Source of the DNA: Flagellimonas_B algarum
GTDB taxonomy: Bacteria > Bacteroidota > Bacteroidia > Flavobacteriales > Flavobacteriaceae
Reading direction: 5' to 3'
Length of the DNA stretch: 64,000 nucleotides
NCBI RefSeq assembly: GCF_040513375.1
Contig: NZ_JBEVTG010000001.1
Location: 1,116,001 to 1,180,000, forward strand
Shown piece after piece: positions 33,698 to 42,076 of the stretch; position 1 is the first letter of the stretch, and each line of letters begins with the position of its first letter. Position numbers and translations under genes: made by a program. The notes below the pieces were generated by a model, which saw nothing but the letters and a program-made list of their open reading frames with translations, was not told the DNA's origin and made no database searches.

Positions 33698-34314
33698 TCC
33701 GCAGGTTTGGCGAATGCCTTTTTATTGAAGACGATCAAAATGCCTACCCCGGTACTGATCGCCGTATCGGCGATGTTGAAGATGGGGTCGAAAAAGGAAA
33801 AGTGCTTTCCACCAACAAATGGCATCCAATCGGGCAGGGTCGTATCAATGATCGGAAAATAGAGCATATCGACCACTTTGCCGTAGAACAATTTGCCATA
33901 CGGTTCATCAGCGAACATGGTGGCCACTTGCGAACTGCTATGGTCGAACAACAGCCCATAAAACACCGAATCGATAATGTTGCCGAACGCCCCTGCGAAA
34001 ATCAGGGAAACTGCCAAAATGAGCACTTTGGGCGCCTTCTTCTTGATGATATCATAGAGCCAATATCCGATACCGACAATGGCAAAAAGACGGAAAATAG
34101 TCAAGACCAGTTTGCCTGTCGATTCTGAAATTGGAAGGATGTCGCTGAGTTTGGTTCCCCAAGCGGCACCTTCATTCTCGATGAACAAAATCCTGAACCA
34201 ACCGAAGACCTCGGTAACGGGCCCCAATGGAAAATGCGTCTTAACGTAGATCTTGCTGACCTGATCGACGATCAATACTGCGATAATAAGGATAAGGGAA
34301 CGCTTCAAACTCAT
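33685..34314 (-). CDS. lspA: Lipoprotein signal peptidase II
   Basis: 209 residues, inner-membrane aspartyl protease that removes signal peptides from prolipoproteins. Four hydrophobic segments; catalytic Asp residues in GAFGNIIDSVFYG and PIFNIADTAIS; the conserved NEGAAWG loop (usually NxGxAFG). A central loop of about 30 residues (DHSSSQVATMFADEPYGKLF) between them is longer than in E. coli and usual in Bacteroidota. Last in the ileS run, with its own -7 element at 34335-34342. Confidence 0.93.
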   Translation of the reverse strand: MSLKRSLILIIAVLIVDQVSKIYVKTHFPLGPVTEVFGWFRILFIENEGAAWGTKLSDILPISESTGKLVLTIFRLFAIVGIGYWLYDIIKKKAPKVLILAVSLIFAGAFGNIIDSVFYGLLFDHSSSQVATMFADEPYGKLFYGKVVDMLYFPIIDTTLPDWMPFVGGKHFSFFDPIFNIADTAISTGVGILIVFNKKAFAKPADQNE

Positions 34315-34334
34315 TTCATGCCTTATAAACTGCG

Positions 34335-34342
34335 CAAAATTA
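34335..34342 (-). promoter_or_regulatory. -7 promoter element for lspA
   Basis: Minus strand TAATTTTG, exact TAnnTTTG, 20 nt before the lspA ATG at 34314. No -33 TTG. Suggests that lspA can be transcribed apart from ileS. Confidence 0.4.
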
Positions 34343-34348
34343 GCTATA

Positions 34349-34972
34349 TTATTCGGTTCTGGTGACAGAAATGTTCCCTTGTATCGAATTTAATCGAAAA
34401 GTCGATGGCCCTTGTGGAATGCTATCGAGCGAAGTGGTACCGTAATCCGAATGGGTATCGAAGTCGCCCGATTCGGCCGACACTGAAATATGTCCTTGGG
34501 CGGTCTTCACGACCACGGCTCCCCGGACTTCCGTCAATCGACAATTTCCATCTGAAAGAAGCACGTTCAGGGTATTGAATGTACCCGATGCCGATAAGTC
34601 GCTGGTCGTTCCGTATACGGAAACGTTGGAGTGAAGTGGCACCGAAATCCGCAAGGCGATCGAAATCACCTTGTGGGCACTGAGTTTATCGTTCGGGGCG
34701 ACGAAATTAGGTAAGAACGAGGCGCTTACCTTGATGTTGGGGCCGTCTTCCTCAAGCTTTACGGCCAAGTCGTTTTGGTATTCGCCTTCTATGGCCGCTT
34801 CGATTCGAAGTGCTTGGGTATCGGCTGTTACCAGCTCGACCTTATAACAGTTTTCGGTGTCAATGGCAATGTACTTGGTCTGTGGATTAAGAAGGGTCTT
34901 TTCGACTACTTTTTGGCTGAAACACCAGCTGGTCGAAAACAGCAGACCTAATAAAAAGAGTGCACGTCCCAC
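34349..34972 (-). CDS. Exported beta-helix-like protein (DUF4097-like)
   Basis: 207 residues with signal peptide (MGRALFLLGLLFSTSWCFSQ). The start is GTG at 34972; there is no in-frame ATG before the signal. The body has the stacked short strands of DUF4097/GIN-type adhesin-like domains: IALRISVPLHSNVSVYGTTSDLSASG, LNVLLSDGNCRLTEVRG, GHISVSAESGDFDTHSDYG, LNSIQGNISVTRTE. Function unknown. It lies between dksA-like and lspA genes, 28 nt after the first and behind a terminator. Confidence 0.75.
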   Translation of the reverse strand: MGRALFLLGLLFSTSWCFSQKVVEKTLLNPQTKYIAIDTENCYKVELVTADTQALRIEAAIEGEYQNDLAVKLEEDGPNIKVSASFLPNFVAPNDKLSAHKVISIALRISVPLHSNVSVYGTTSDLSASGTFNTLNVLLSDGNCRLTEVRGAVVVKTAQGHISVSAESGDFDTHSDYGTTSLDSIPQGPSTFRLNSIQGNISVTRTE

Positions 34973-34975
34973 ATC

Positions 34976-34997
34976 AAAAAAACGCCCGAAGGCGTTT
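34976..34997 (-). terminator. Terminator hairpin after the dksA-like gene
   Basis: AAACGCC/GGCGTTT with a TTCG tetraloop on the minus strand, then seven T (34976-34982, partly in the stem). It sits between the dksA-like stop and the GTG of the next gene, so it should attenuate read-through into the DUF4097-like and lspA genes. Confidence 0.8.
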
Positions 34998-34999
34998 CC

Positions 35000-35383
35000 T
35001 TATTTTTGCATGTTCTTAGCTTCGATACTGAGCGTGGCGTGCGGTACCAGTTTCAATCGTTCCTTATTGATCAATTTGCCGGTAACACGGCAAATGCCGT
35101 ACGTTTTATTCTCGATCCGCAATATGGCGTTCTTCAAATCGCGGATGAATTTTTCTTGTCGAATGGCCAATTGGGTATTCGCTTCCTTACTCATGGTTTC
35201 GGATCCCTCTTCGAAAGCCTTGAAGGTCGGTGAGGTGTCGTCAGTACCGTTATTACCATCGTTCATGTACGAGCTCTTCAAAAGCTCAAGGTGTTTTTGG
35301 GCTTTTTCGATTTTCTCTTCAATCAGCGTTTTGAACTCCGCTAGGTCCTTGTCGGAGTACCGTACTTTAATATCTTGGGCCAT
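35000..35383 (-). CDS. TraR/DksA-family protein with degenerate zinc finger
   Basis: 127 residues. A long N-terminal coiled-coil region (LAEFKTLIEEKIEKAQKHLELL and a second helix from EANTQLAIRQEKFIRDLKNAILRIENKTYG) is followed by the DksA finger region, in which only Cys98 of four Cys is kept: positions that are Cys in DksA are Thr101, Ser119 and Ala122. The rest of the motif (YGIC..TGKLINKERLKLVPHA) is intact. DksA acts in the secondary channel of RNA polymerase; this form may keep the fold without zinc. It lies 4 nt after ileS in the same transcript. Confidence 0.88.
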   Translation of the reverse strand: MAQDIKVRYSDKDLAEFKTLIEEKIEKAQKHLELLKSSYMNDGNNGTDDTSPTFKAFEEGSETMSKEANTQLAIRQEKFIRDLKNAILRIENKTYGICRVTGKLINKERLKLVPHATLSIEAKNMQK

Positions 35384-35387
35384 TTTT

Positions 35388-38300
35388 TTAGTGTTTTTTG
35401 ATGAATAATTTTGTTTTTACGTCATCGAATACAATCGGTGTGCCATCTTCCAATTGCTCTTCGATATCGAGATCTTCGGTCAAGGTCTCACTTTTGATAT
35501 AGGCTACATTGCTTTCTATCGCCCGTTCAACTTTGCCGTCTTTTAAAATCTTTAAATCGATTTTGTCGGTCACATCGAATCCGGACTCTTTGCGTAAGTT
35601 CTGGATGCGATTTACCAGCTCCCTTGCGATACCTTCGTTTTTCAGGGCATCATCTATGGTAATATCGAGGGCGACCGTCAAGGGTCCTGCACTCGCTACC
35701 AACCATCCTTCGATATCCTGAGAGGTTATCTCTACATCGGAGAACTGTAATTTAATGTTTTTATTTTCCAAATCAAGCGATATTTCGCCCTCTTGCTCTA
35801 TTTTTTGAATGTCTTCTTGGCCCAAGGCTCCGATAGCGGCCGCTACCGATTTCATGTCTTTGCCGAATTTAGGCCCCAAGACCTTGAAATTGGGTTTGAT
35901 CTGTTTGACCAAAATACCTGATGCATCGTCCATCAGTTCGATTTCCTTGACATTGACCTCCGATTTGATCAATTCCGAAACCGCTTCGATTTCAAGGCGT
36001 TGGGCGTCGTTCAAGACTGGCACCATGATTTTTTTCAGGGGCTGGCGCACCTTGATTTTTTCCTTTTGTCGGATGGACAGCACTAGTGATGCGATTTTCT
36101 GCGCGGTTTGCATTTTCCCTTCCAACGCGGTGTTGACCTTGCTGGGATCAAAACTTGGAAAATCGGCCAGATGCACGCTTTCGAAAGCTTCTTGGCCCGT
36201 AACCCGATTCAAATCACTGTAAAGGCGATCCATAAAGAACGGGGCGATCGGTGCCGATAATTTGGCCACCGTGACCAGACAGGAATAGAGCGTCTGATAG
36301 GCCGATATTTTGTCTTGTTCGTAATTGCCTTTCCAAAAACGCCTTCGACTCAAACGAACGAACCAATTGCTGAGGTTCTCTTGTACGAAATCCGAAATTG
36401 CCCTTGCAGCCTTGGTGGGTTCGTAATCACCATAGGCCTGGTCGACCTTTTCGATCAAGGAATGCAATTCTGACAGGATCCATTGGTCCAATTCAGGGCG
36501 TTCGGACAAGGCGATTTCTTCTTCAGAAAAATCGAATCCGTCGATGTTCGCATAAAGGGCGAAAAAGGAATAGGTATTATACAAGGTTCCGAAGAACTTC
36601 CGTTTCACCTCGACGACCCCATCAATATCGAATTTTAGATTGTCCCATGGGTTGGCATTCGCTATCATATACCATCGGGTGGCATCGGCCCCATGCTCGG
36701 GTAGGGTAACGAAGGGGTCGACGGCATTGCCCAATCGCTTTGACATTTTTTTGCCTTCCTTATCGAGTACCAATCCGTTCGAAACGACATTTTTATAGGC
36801 TACGGAATCAAAAACCATCGTCGCGATGGCATGCAGGGTGTAGAACCATCCCCGGGTCTGATCGACCCCTTCGGCGATGAAATCCGCGGGAAAGGTCTTT
36901 CCTTCATCAATGAAATCTTTGTTTTCAAAAGGGTAGTGCCATTGGGCATACGGCATCGAGCCGCTATCGAACCAAACGTCGATAAGGTCGCTTTCACGTC
37001 GCATCGGCAAGCCTGATGGCGATACCAAAGTGATTTGGTCAACGATGTTCTTGTGAAGATCAACGGTATCGTAATTGGTATCGGTCATATCACCGACCAC
37101 GAAATCAGCGAAGATGTCCTTTTCCATGAAACCGGCAGCGATCGCTTTTTCCATTTCCGATTTCAACTCTTCAATCGAGCCAATGATGCGTTCCTCAGCA
37201 CCGTTCTCGGTGCGCCAAATCGGTAGTGGGATACCCCAGTAGCGAGATCGTGAAAGGTTCCAGTCGTTGGCATTGGCCAACCAATTGCCGAACCGGCCTT
37301 CACCGGTCGATTTCGGTTTCCAGTTGATGCTTTGGTTCAAATCGAACATGCGGTCCCTGATGTCGGTGACTTTGATGAACCACGAATCCAAGGGGTAATA
37401 CAATATGGGTTTATCGGTACGCCAACAATTCGGATAGCTGTGTAGGTATTTTTCAACCTTGAAAGCTTTGTTTTCCTCTTTCAGTTTGATGGCTATTTCG
37501 ACATCGACCGAGCGCTCGGGAGCTTTGCCCTCATCGTAATATTCGTTTTTGACGTACTTATGCCCGAATTCCTTCAATTCAGGACGAAACCGGCCTTGAA
37601 GGTCGACTAGAGGAACGGGGTTATTGTGCTCATCCAGAACCAGCATTGGCGGCACTTCAGGTTCCGCTTGCTTGGCGACAAAGGCATCATCGGCACCGAA
37701 AGTGGGTGCGGTATGGACGATACCCGTACCATCTTCGGTAGTCACGAAATCCCCCGAAATCACCCGAAACGCATGTTCAGGATTTTGGTAAGGTTGTACG
37801 TAATCGATCAACTGCTCGTAACGGATCCCGACAATATCGGTTCCTTTAAAGGCGGTAAGCACTTCAAAGGGTATTTTTTTGTCGCCCGGTTTAAAAGTGG
37901 TGAATGCTTCCGGTGATTCGGCGGCCACATATTTCCCGGAGAACTGTTTGTTGACCAGGTTTTGGGCCAAAACCACATGGATGGGCTCAAAAGTATATTG
38001 GTTGAATGTTTTGACCAAGACGTAATCGATCTTCGGGCCCACGGTCAAGGCGGTGTTCGATGGTAGGGTCCATGGGGTGGTCGTCCACGCCAATAGGTAA
38101 ACCGCATCGCCATAAGGTTTGAGAAAATCCGGAAGACTATCGGTATTCGCCTTGAATTGGGCGGTTACCGTGGTATCGGTTACATCTTGATAGGTGCCGG
38201 GTTGGTTCAACTCATGTGAGCTGAGACCTGTTCCTGCTTTCGGTGAATAGGGTTGTATGGTGTACCCTTTGTATATCAGTCCTTTATCATAAATCTGCTT

Positions 38301-38789
38301 CAACAGCCACCAGACCGATTCCATGTATTTTGATTCGTAGGTGACGTAAGGGTCGTCCATATCGACCCAATACCCCACTTTTTCGGTCATCTCGTTCCAT
38401 ACATCCGTATATCGCATGACCGCTTTTCTACAGGCCTCGTTGTATGCTTCGACGGTGATTTTCTTTCCGATGTCCTCTTTGGTAATGCCCAACTCCTTTT
38501 CGACGCCAAGCTCGATGGGAAGTCCATGGGTATCCCAACCGGCTTTCCTCTTCACTTGATAGCCCTTCATGGTCTTATATCGAGGAAAGATATCCTTGAT
38601 CGTTCGCGCCATTACGTGGTGGATGCCCGGCATACCATTGGCCGATGGGGGACCTTCATAAAAGACATAGTTCGGCCCACCTTCGCGTGATGAAACACTT
38701 TTTTCGAAAATATGGTGTTCTTTCCAATAGGCCAATACTTCATCGGCGATGTGGGGAAGATCCAATCCTTTGTATTCCGCAAACTTCAT
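35388..38789 (-). CDS. ileS: Isoleucyl-tRNA synthetase
   Basis: 1133 residues, class I synthetase of the long, eukaryote-like type usual in Bacteroidota. The HIGH-type motif is PSANGMPGIHHVMART (residues about 50-65); the editing domain lies in the middle; the KMSKS motif is KKMSKRLGNAVDPF. The C-terminal anticodon-binding region runs on to about residue 1130. A TAATTTTG element at 38821-38828 (minus) is a plausible promoter. First of the ileS - dksA-like - DUF4097-like - lspA run. Confidence 0.95.
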   Translation of the reverse strand: MKFAEYKGLDLPHIADEVLAYWKEHHIFEKSVSSREGGPNYVFYEGPPSANGMPGIHHVMARTIKDIFPRYKTMKGYQVKRKAGWDTHGLPIELGVEKELGITKEDIGKKITVEAYNEACRKAVMRYTDVWNEMTEKVGYWVDMDDPYVTYESKYMESVWWLLKQIYDKGLIYKGYTIQPYSPKAGTGLSSHELNQPGTYQDVTDTTVTAQFKANTDSLPDFLKPYGDAVYLLAWTTTPWTLPSNTALTVGPKIDYVLVKTFNQYTFEPIHVVLAQNLVNKQFSGKYVAAESPEAFTTFKPGDKKIPFEVLTAFKGTDIVGIRYEQLIDYVQPYQNPEHAFRVISGDFVTTEDGTGIVHTAPTFGADDAFVAKQAEPEVPPMLVLDEHNNPVPLVDLQGRFRPELKEFGHKYVKNEYYDEGKAPERSVDVEIAIKLKEENKAFKVEKYLHSYPNCWRTDKPILYYPLDSWFIKVTDIRDRMFDLNQSINWKPKSTGEGRFGNWLANANDWNLSRSRYWGIPLPIWRTENGAEERIIGSIEELKSEMEKAIAAGFMEKDIFADFVVGDMTDTNYDTVDLHKNIVDQITLVSPSGLPMRRESDLIDVWFDSGSMPYAQWHYPFENKDFIDEGKTFPADFIAEGVDQTRGWFYTLHAIATMVFDSVAYKNVVSNGLVLDKEGKKMSKRLGNAVDPFVTLPEHGADATRWYMIANANPWDNLKFDIDGVVEVKRKFFGTLYNTYSFFALYANIDGFDFSEEEIALSERPELDQWILSELHSLIEKVDQAYGDYEPTKAARAISDFVQENLSNWFVRLSRRRFWKGNYEQDKISAYQTLYSCLVTVAKLSAPIAPFFMDRLYSDLNRVTGQEAFESVHLADFPSFDPSKVNTALEGKMQTAQKIASLVLSIRQKEKIKVRQPLKKIMVPVLNDAQRLEIEAVSELIKSEVNVKEIELMDDASGILVKQIKPNFKVLGPKFGKDMKSVAAAIGALGQEDIQKIEQEGEISLDLENKNIKLQFSDVEITSQDIEGWLVASAGPLTVALDITIDDALKNEGIARELVNRIQNLRKESGFDVTDKIDLKILKDGKVERAIESNVAYIKSETLTEDLDIEEQLEDGTPIVFDDVKTKLFIKKH

Positions 38790-38820
38790 ATAGGGCGCTT
38801 CTTCTCAAATTACAAGGTTG

Positions 38821-38828
38821 CAAAATTA
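38821..38828 (-). promoter_or_regulatory. -7 promoter element for ileS
   Basis: Minus strand TAATTTTG, exact TAnnTTTG, 31 nt before the ileS ATG at 38789, in an 86-bp gap after the TonB receptor gene. No -33 TTG at normal distance. Confidence 0.4.
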
Positions 38829-38875
38829 AAAATTTAGATGGAATAAACGGCTAAGAATCAAGTGGCAACAATACC

Positions 38876-41290
38876 TTAGAAGCGATACCCCATGCTAAAG
38901 ATCAAATTTCTGCCCGGGGCAACGATTCCTGAAGAGTAGGTACGGTAGCGTTGGTCGGTCAGGTTTTCAAGGGCCAAGCTCACCTTGACACTGTTCGAAA
39001 CCTGGTATTGTGATCTAAAATTAAGGGTATACCACGATGGTGAAAATGGGTTTCCATCGGCATCGGTGGCATATATAAACGGTTTGTTCCGTTCCGAAAG
39101 CGTAAGGTTGTCAAAACTGATCTCGCCGTTATAATTTACGAATAGGTCGGTCTTAAGTTTTTGGTTCTTCCAAATAAGATGAAAATCGGCAAAGGTTGGG
39201 GCAACATGGCGTGCTGGGGTATCGGTGCCGTCATCGTCTTCTTCGGTGCCATCGGCCACGGTGAGGTTGCCCTTGAAGGACCAATGATCATCTATAAAAG
39301 CCTGTACCCCGAATTCAAAACCGTAGACATAGGCCCTAGCGGCGTTTTGAATGGCCTGTACATTGCTAAGCTCCCCATTGTACTGTATTTCGGTCTGCCC
39401 GTTGAACGTAAAGTCACGCCGTACCAAGGCATCGACGAGATAGGTGTAAAAGGCGGCCCCTTTCAAGACCACTTTGTCATTGAAGTTCTTACGAATACCA
39501 AAATCGATGTTATAGGCGTATTCGGGCTCAAGGTCAGGGTTGGGCACGACCACCGATCCAGGTTCCGAATCGAATACCTTGCCCACATCATCGATATTGG
39601 GCGCCCTAAATCCGGTCGAACCGTTCAAAGTGAACTGCAAGTTCGCCTTCGGAAACCAACTCAAACCGATACTGCCCGTCAAGGCTCCGGTAATCAAATC
39701 GGCTTCCTCGAATGGGAATGGGAAAAAGGTCGTGTCGAATTGGGCATCTACCCAGACTTGGCTGTAACGTAGCCCTGACAACAAGGTGAAATTCGGTTTC
39801 AATTGGTATTCGCCATTGATATAGCCCGCAAACGTCTGCCAGGTCGAACCATCAGGATACCTGGTTGACCAGTCTGCCACTGTTTCGGTATCAATGTCCT
39901 CGACCGAACCTTGCGAACCGATTTTGTTGAAAAGGTACTCGGCCCCATAATACAAGCGTAAATCACCGATTTTTTTGTTTTCGAAATCAAGGTTGACCGA
40001 AAGCGCATTGACCTGTTCGGTATTGCGAAAGAGGTTGGGGTCGTTGAAATCACGGCTATTCCGGCTCTCTTCGAAAAACTGATAGGCAGTTGTCAATTTG
40101 ACCCCATCATAGAATTTGTTCTGTCCTTGTTTGGTGATCTGTAAATTGCCCATGAACCATTTCTGGGGGCCATAATACCATTCGGCCGAACGTAGGCCTT
40201 CACCGCTTTCGTCGGGTCGGATCAAACGATCGTAGCGCGAATAGCTCGAGGTTTCCGAATAATGTAGCCCCAAATCATACGTCCAGATCGCGCTGGGGCG
40301 GTAGGTGAATTTCTGTAAGAGATTGATTTGGTCATAACCCGTAGACACTTGTCGCTCCGGATCCGGATTTACCACAAGGACATCCTGTCCGTTTTCGCGG
40401 GTCACATAACGGTCGCGCAAATAGGAATCCCTACCATGACCACCCATGGTCAGATCACCGAAGTTATTGTAGCTGACACTGGTAAAAGAAGCCCATTTGC
40501 GTTCACCCAGGTTTAGGTCGAAATGTACCGTGTTCTCGTTGGTGGCCGACCCGAATCGGTAAAGTGCATTTCCAGAAACGGTCAGACTATCGGTATAGGA
40601 AAATCGTGGTGCCTTGGTGAAAAAGTTCATGACCCCTCCTATGGCATCACTACCATAAATGACCGAGCCAGGTCCAAAGATCACCTCGGTATTCTTGACG
40701 TTGAAAGGGTCGATCGAAATAACGTTCTGGACATTGCCACCCCTGAATATCGCATTGTTCATGCGCACCCCGTCTACCGACAGTAAAACCCTGTTCGTCG
40801 CGAAACCGCGTATCATGGGGCTTCCGCCTCCCAATTGGCTTTTTTGAACGAAGACCTTTCCTGAATTCGCTAAAAGATCGGCCGAAGTCTGTGGGTTGGT
40901 AAAGGCTATGGTCTGGGCATCGATCGATTCAATTTTTTGGGGGATGTCTTTCTTCTGCTGCTCCCATTTCGAAACCGACATGACCACCTCCTCAAGTTGT
41001 TCCGGGCTTTGTTCGAGGTATACCCGATTGCCTTTTTTCGCGATTTGCGACTTGGTCGAAATATAAGTTTGATAACTGAGGTGCCGAAAAATGATTTTCT
41101 CGTTGGTATCGAATTGGGTAAGATCGGCCCTGCCGTCAAAATCGGTCAAGGTCGATTTGGTCCGCGACGGATTGAACAAGGCGGCATTCACGACCGGGTT
41201 ACCGGCATCACTGTCGAGAACCAACACTTTTTGGGCCCAAAGGGTGGTCGAAACCCCAAACAAGCATAGCAGTACAACAAGGATTCGCAT
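38876..41290 (-). CDS. TonB-dependent receptor (heme/hemoglobin-receptor-like)
   Basis: 804 residues from MRILVVLLCLFGVSTTLWAQ (signal peptide). A short carboxypeptidase-regulatory-like unit is followed by a plug (VFVQKSQLGGGSPMIRGFATNRVLLSVDGVRMNNAIFRGG) and a barrel that holds FRAPNIDDVGKVF and a VVPNPDLEPEYA phrase; FRAP and NPDL are the conserved boxes of heme/hemoglobin receptors. It ends GRNLIFSMGYRF with the C-terminal aromatic. The heme link is from these boxes only; other small ligands (siderophore, vitamin) are possible. It begins 1 nt past the recO stop and thus is likely co-transcribed with it. Confidence 0.85.
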   Translation of the reverse strand: MRILVVLLCLFGVSTTLWAQKVLVLDSDAGNPVVNAALFNPSRTKSTLTDFDGRADLTQFDTNEKIIFRHLSYQTYISTKSQIAKKGNRVYLEQSPEQLEEVVMSVSKWEQQKKDIPQKIESIDAQTIAFTNPQTSADLLANSGKVFVQKSQLGGGSPMIRGFATNRVLLSVDGVRMNNAIFRGGNVQNVISIDPFNVKNTEVIFGPGSVIYGSDAIGGVMNFFTKAPRFSYTDSLTVSGNALYRFGSATNENTVHFDLNLGERKWASFTSVSYNNFGDLTMGGHGRDSYLRDRYVTRENGQDVLVVNPDPERQVSTGYDQINLLQKFTYRPSAIWTYDLGLHYSETSSYSRYDRLIRPDESGEGLRSAEWYYGPQKWFMGNLQITKQGQNKFYDGVKLTTAYQFFEESRNSRDFNDPNLFRNTEQVNALSVNLDFENKKIGDLRLYYGAEYLFNKIGSQGSVEDIDTETVADWSTRYPDGSTWQTFAGYINGEYQLKPNFTLLSGLRYSQVWVDAQFDTTFFPFPFEEADLITGALTGSIGLSWFPKANLQFTLNGSTGFRAPNIDDVGKVFDSEPGSVVVPNPDLEPEYAYNIDFGIRKNFNDKVVLKGAAFYTYLVDALVRRDFTFNGQTEIQYNGELSNVQAIQNAARAYVYGFEFGVQAFIDDHWSFKGNLTVADGTEEDDDGTDTPARHVAPTFADFHLIWKNQKLKTDLFVNYNGEISFDNLTLSERNKPFIYATDADGNPFSPSWYTLNFRSQYQVSNSVKVSLALENLTDQRYRTYSSGIVAPGRNLIFSMGYRF

Positions 41291-41291
41291 A

Positions 41292-42011
41292 CTAATCAAA
41301 AACGGCATTTAAAACGGCCAAGGACCTGGGCTTTCTGAATCCGTGCAAATGTAATTCAAAATAGAGAACCATCAATTTCAATAGTTCTTGACGCGCTTTC
41401 CTTGGGATTTTCATTCCCGGTACCGCATCAAAATTTATGCCCAAAAAGGGTTTGAACCGATTTAAAAGATCCCCTTGGATCAGGGGGTTCAATGTAGGGG
41501 ATGCAACGAAGCACCCATCCAAAAGATCAAAATACGGATTTTCAATACCTGAGGTATCCGGGTAAAAGCCGAGATATTTCGAGAGGTTCAATAAAAAAAG
41601 GATGTGGAAATTGGCTACCGCGTCGTGATTGTCAAGCCAAAAGAGGGCATATTCCAAATAGTGATACAGCGATTCATCTTGTTCTTGTTCTTGGATGGAA
41701 TTCACCAACAGCTCGGCCACGAAAAGCACGATGCTGTTTTTTTCGATCTGGGTATGCAAGCTGGTGTAGGGGTTGATGACCTTCGCCTCCCGGATGCGTT
41801 CCAAGGTGCCCTTGTTCTTATGGGTGGCAACGAGTTCGAGTTGGGTCAAGGGCATGAACTGGGCGGCCTTTAACTTTCCCCTTTTGGAGGTCAATACCCC
41901 TTTCAACAAGTACGATTTCAAACCATCTGAAACGGTAAACGCCTTGACGATAAGGCTGGTATCACCATATTTTAAGGAAGAAAGCACAATGGCCTTGGTC
42001 GTCAGTTGCAT
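41292..42011 (-). CDS. recO: DNA repair protein RecO
   Basis: 239 residues; loads RecA on SSB-coated DNA in the RecF pathway. The N-terminal OB-fold starts MQLTTKAIVLSSLKYGDTSLIVKAFT, followed by the helical middle with LFVAELLVNSIQEQEQDESLYHYLEYALFWLD and the C-terminal part with FLLNLSKYLGFYPD. No Cys4 zinc site is visible (Bacteroidota often lack it). A perfect TATATTTG lies at 42016-42023 on the minus strand, only 4 nt before the ATG, suggesting a leaderless transcript that starts right at the gdhA terminator. Confidence 0.92.
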   Translation of the reverse strand: MQLTTKAIVLSSLKYGDTSLIVKAFTVSDGLKSYLLKGVLTSKRGKLKAAQFMPLTQLELVATHKNKGTLERIREAKVINPYTSLHTQIEKNSIVLFVAELLVNSIQEQEQDESLYHYLEYALFWLDNHDAVANFHILFLLNLSKYLGFYPDTSGIENPYFDLLDGCFVASPTLNPLIQGDLLNRFKPFLGINFDAVPGMKIPRKARQELLKLMVLYFELHLHGFRKPRSLAVLNAVFD

Positions 42012-42015
42012 GCAT

Positions 42016-42023
42016 CAAATATA
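42016..42023 (-). promoter_or_regulatory. -7 promoter element for recO, next to the start codon
   Basis: Minus strand TATATTTG, exact TAnnTTTG, with four bases (ATGC) before the ATG at 42011. It overlaps the 3' flank of the hairpin at 42024-42056. Confidence 0.45.
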
Positions 42024-42056
42024 AAGACCCATCCACTATTGCAGCGGATGGGTCTT
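42024..42056 (-). terminator. Terminator hairpin after gdhA
   Basis: An 11-bp perfect stem, AAGACCCATCC/GGATGGGTCTT, with an 11-nt loop. The downstream minus strand is TTTATATTTG, T-rich but not a pure U tract, so efficiency is uncertain. It separates gdhA from recO. Confidence 0.65.
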
Positions 42057-42076
42057 GAATTTAGGATTTTTCAATA

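Noticed and set aside
39161..39772. 203-aa plus-strand frame antisense to the TonB receptor at 38876-41290
   Set aside because: Long only because of codon bias of the receptor on the other strand; no domain or signal.
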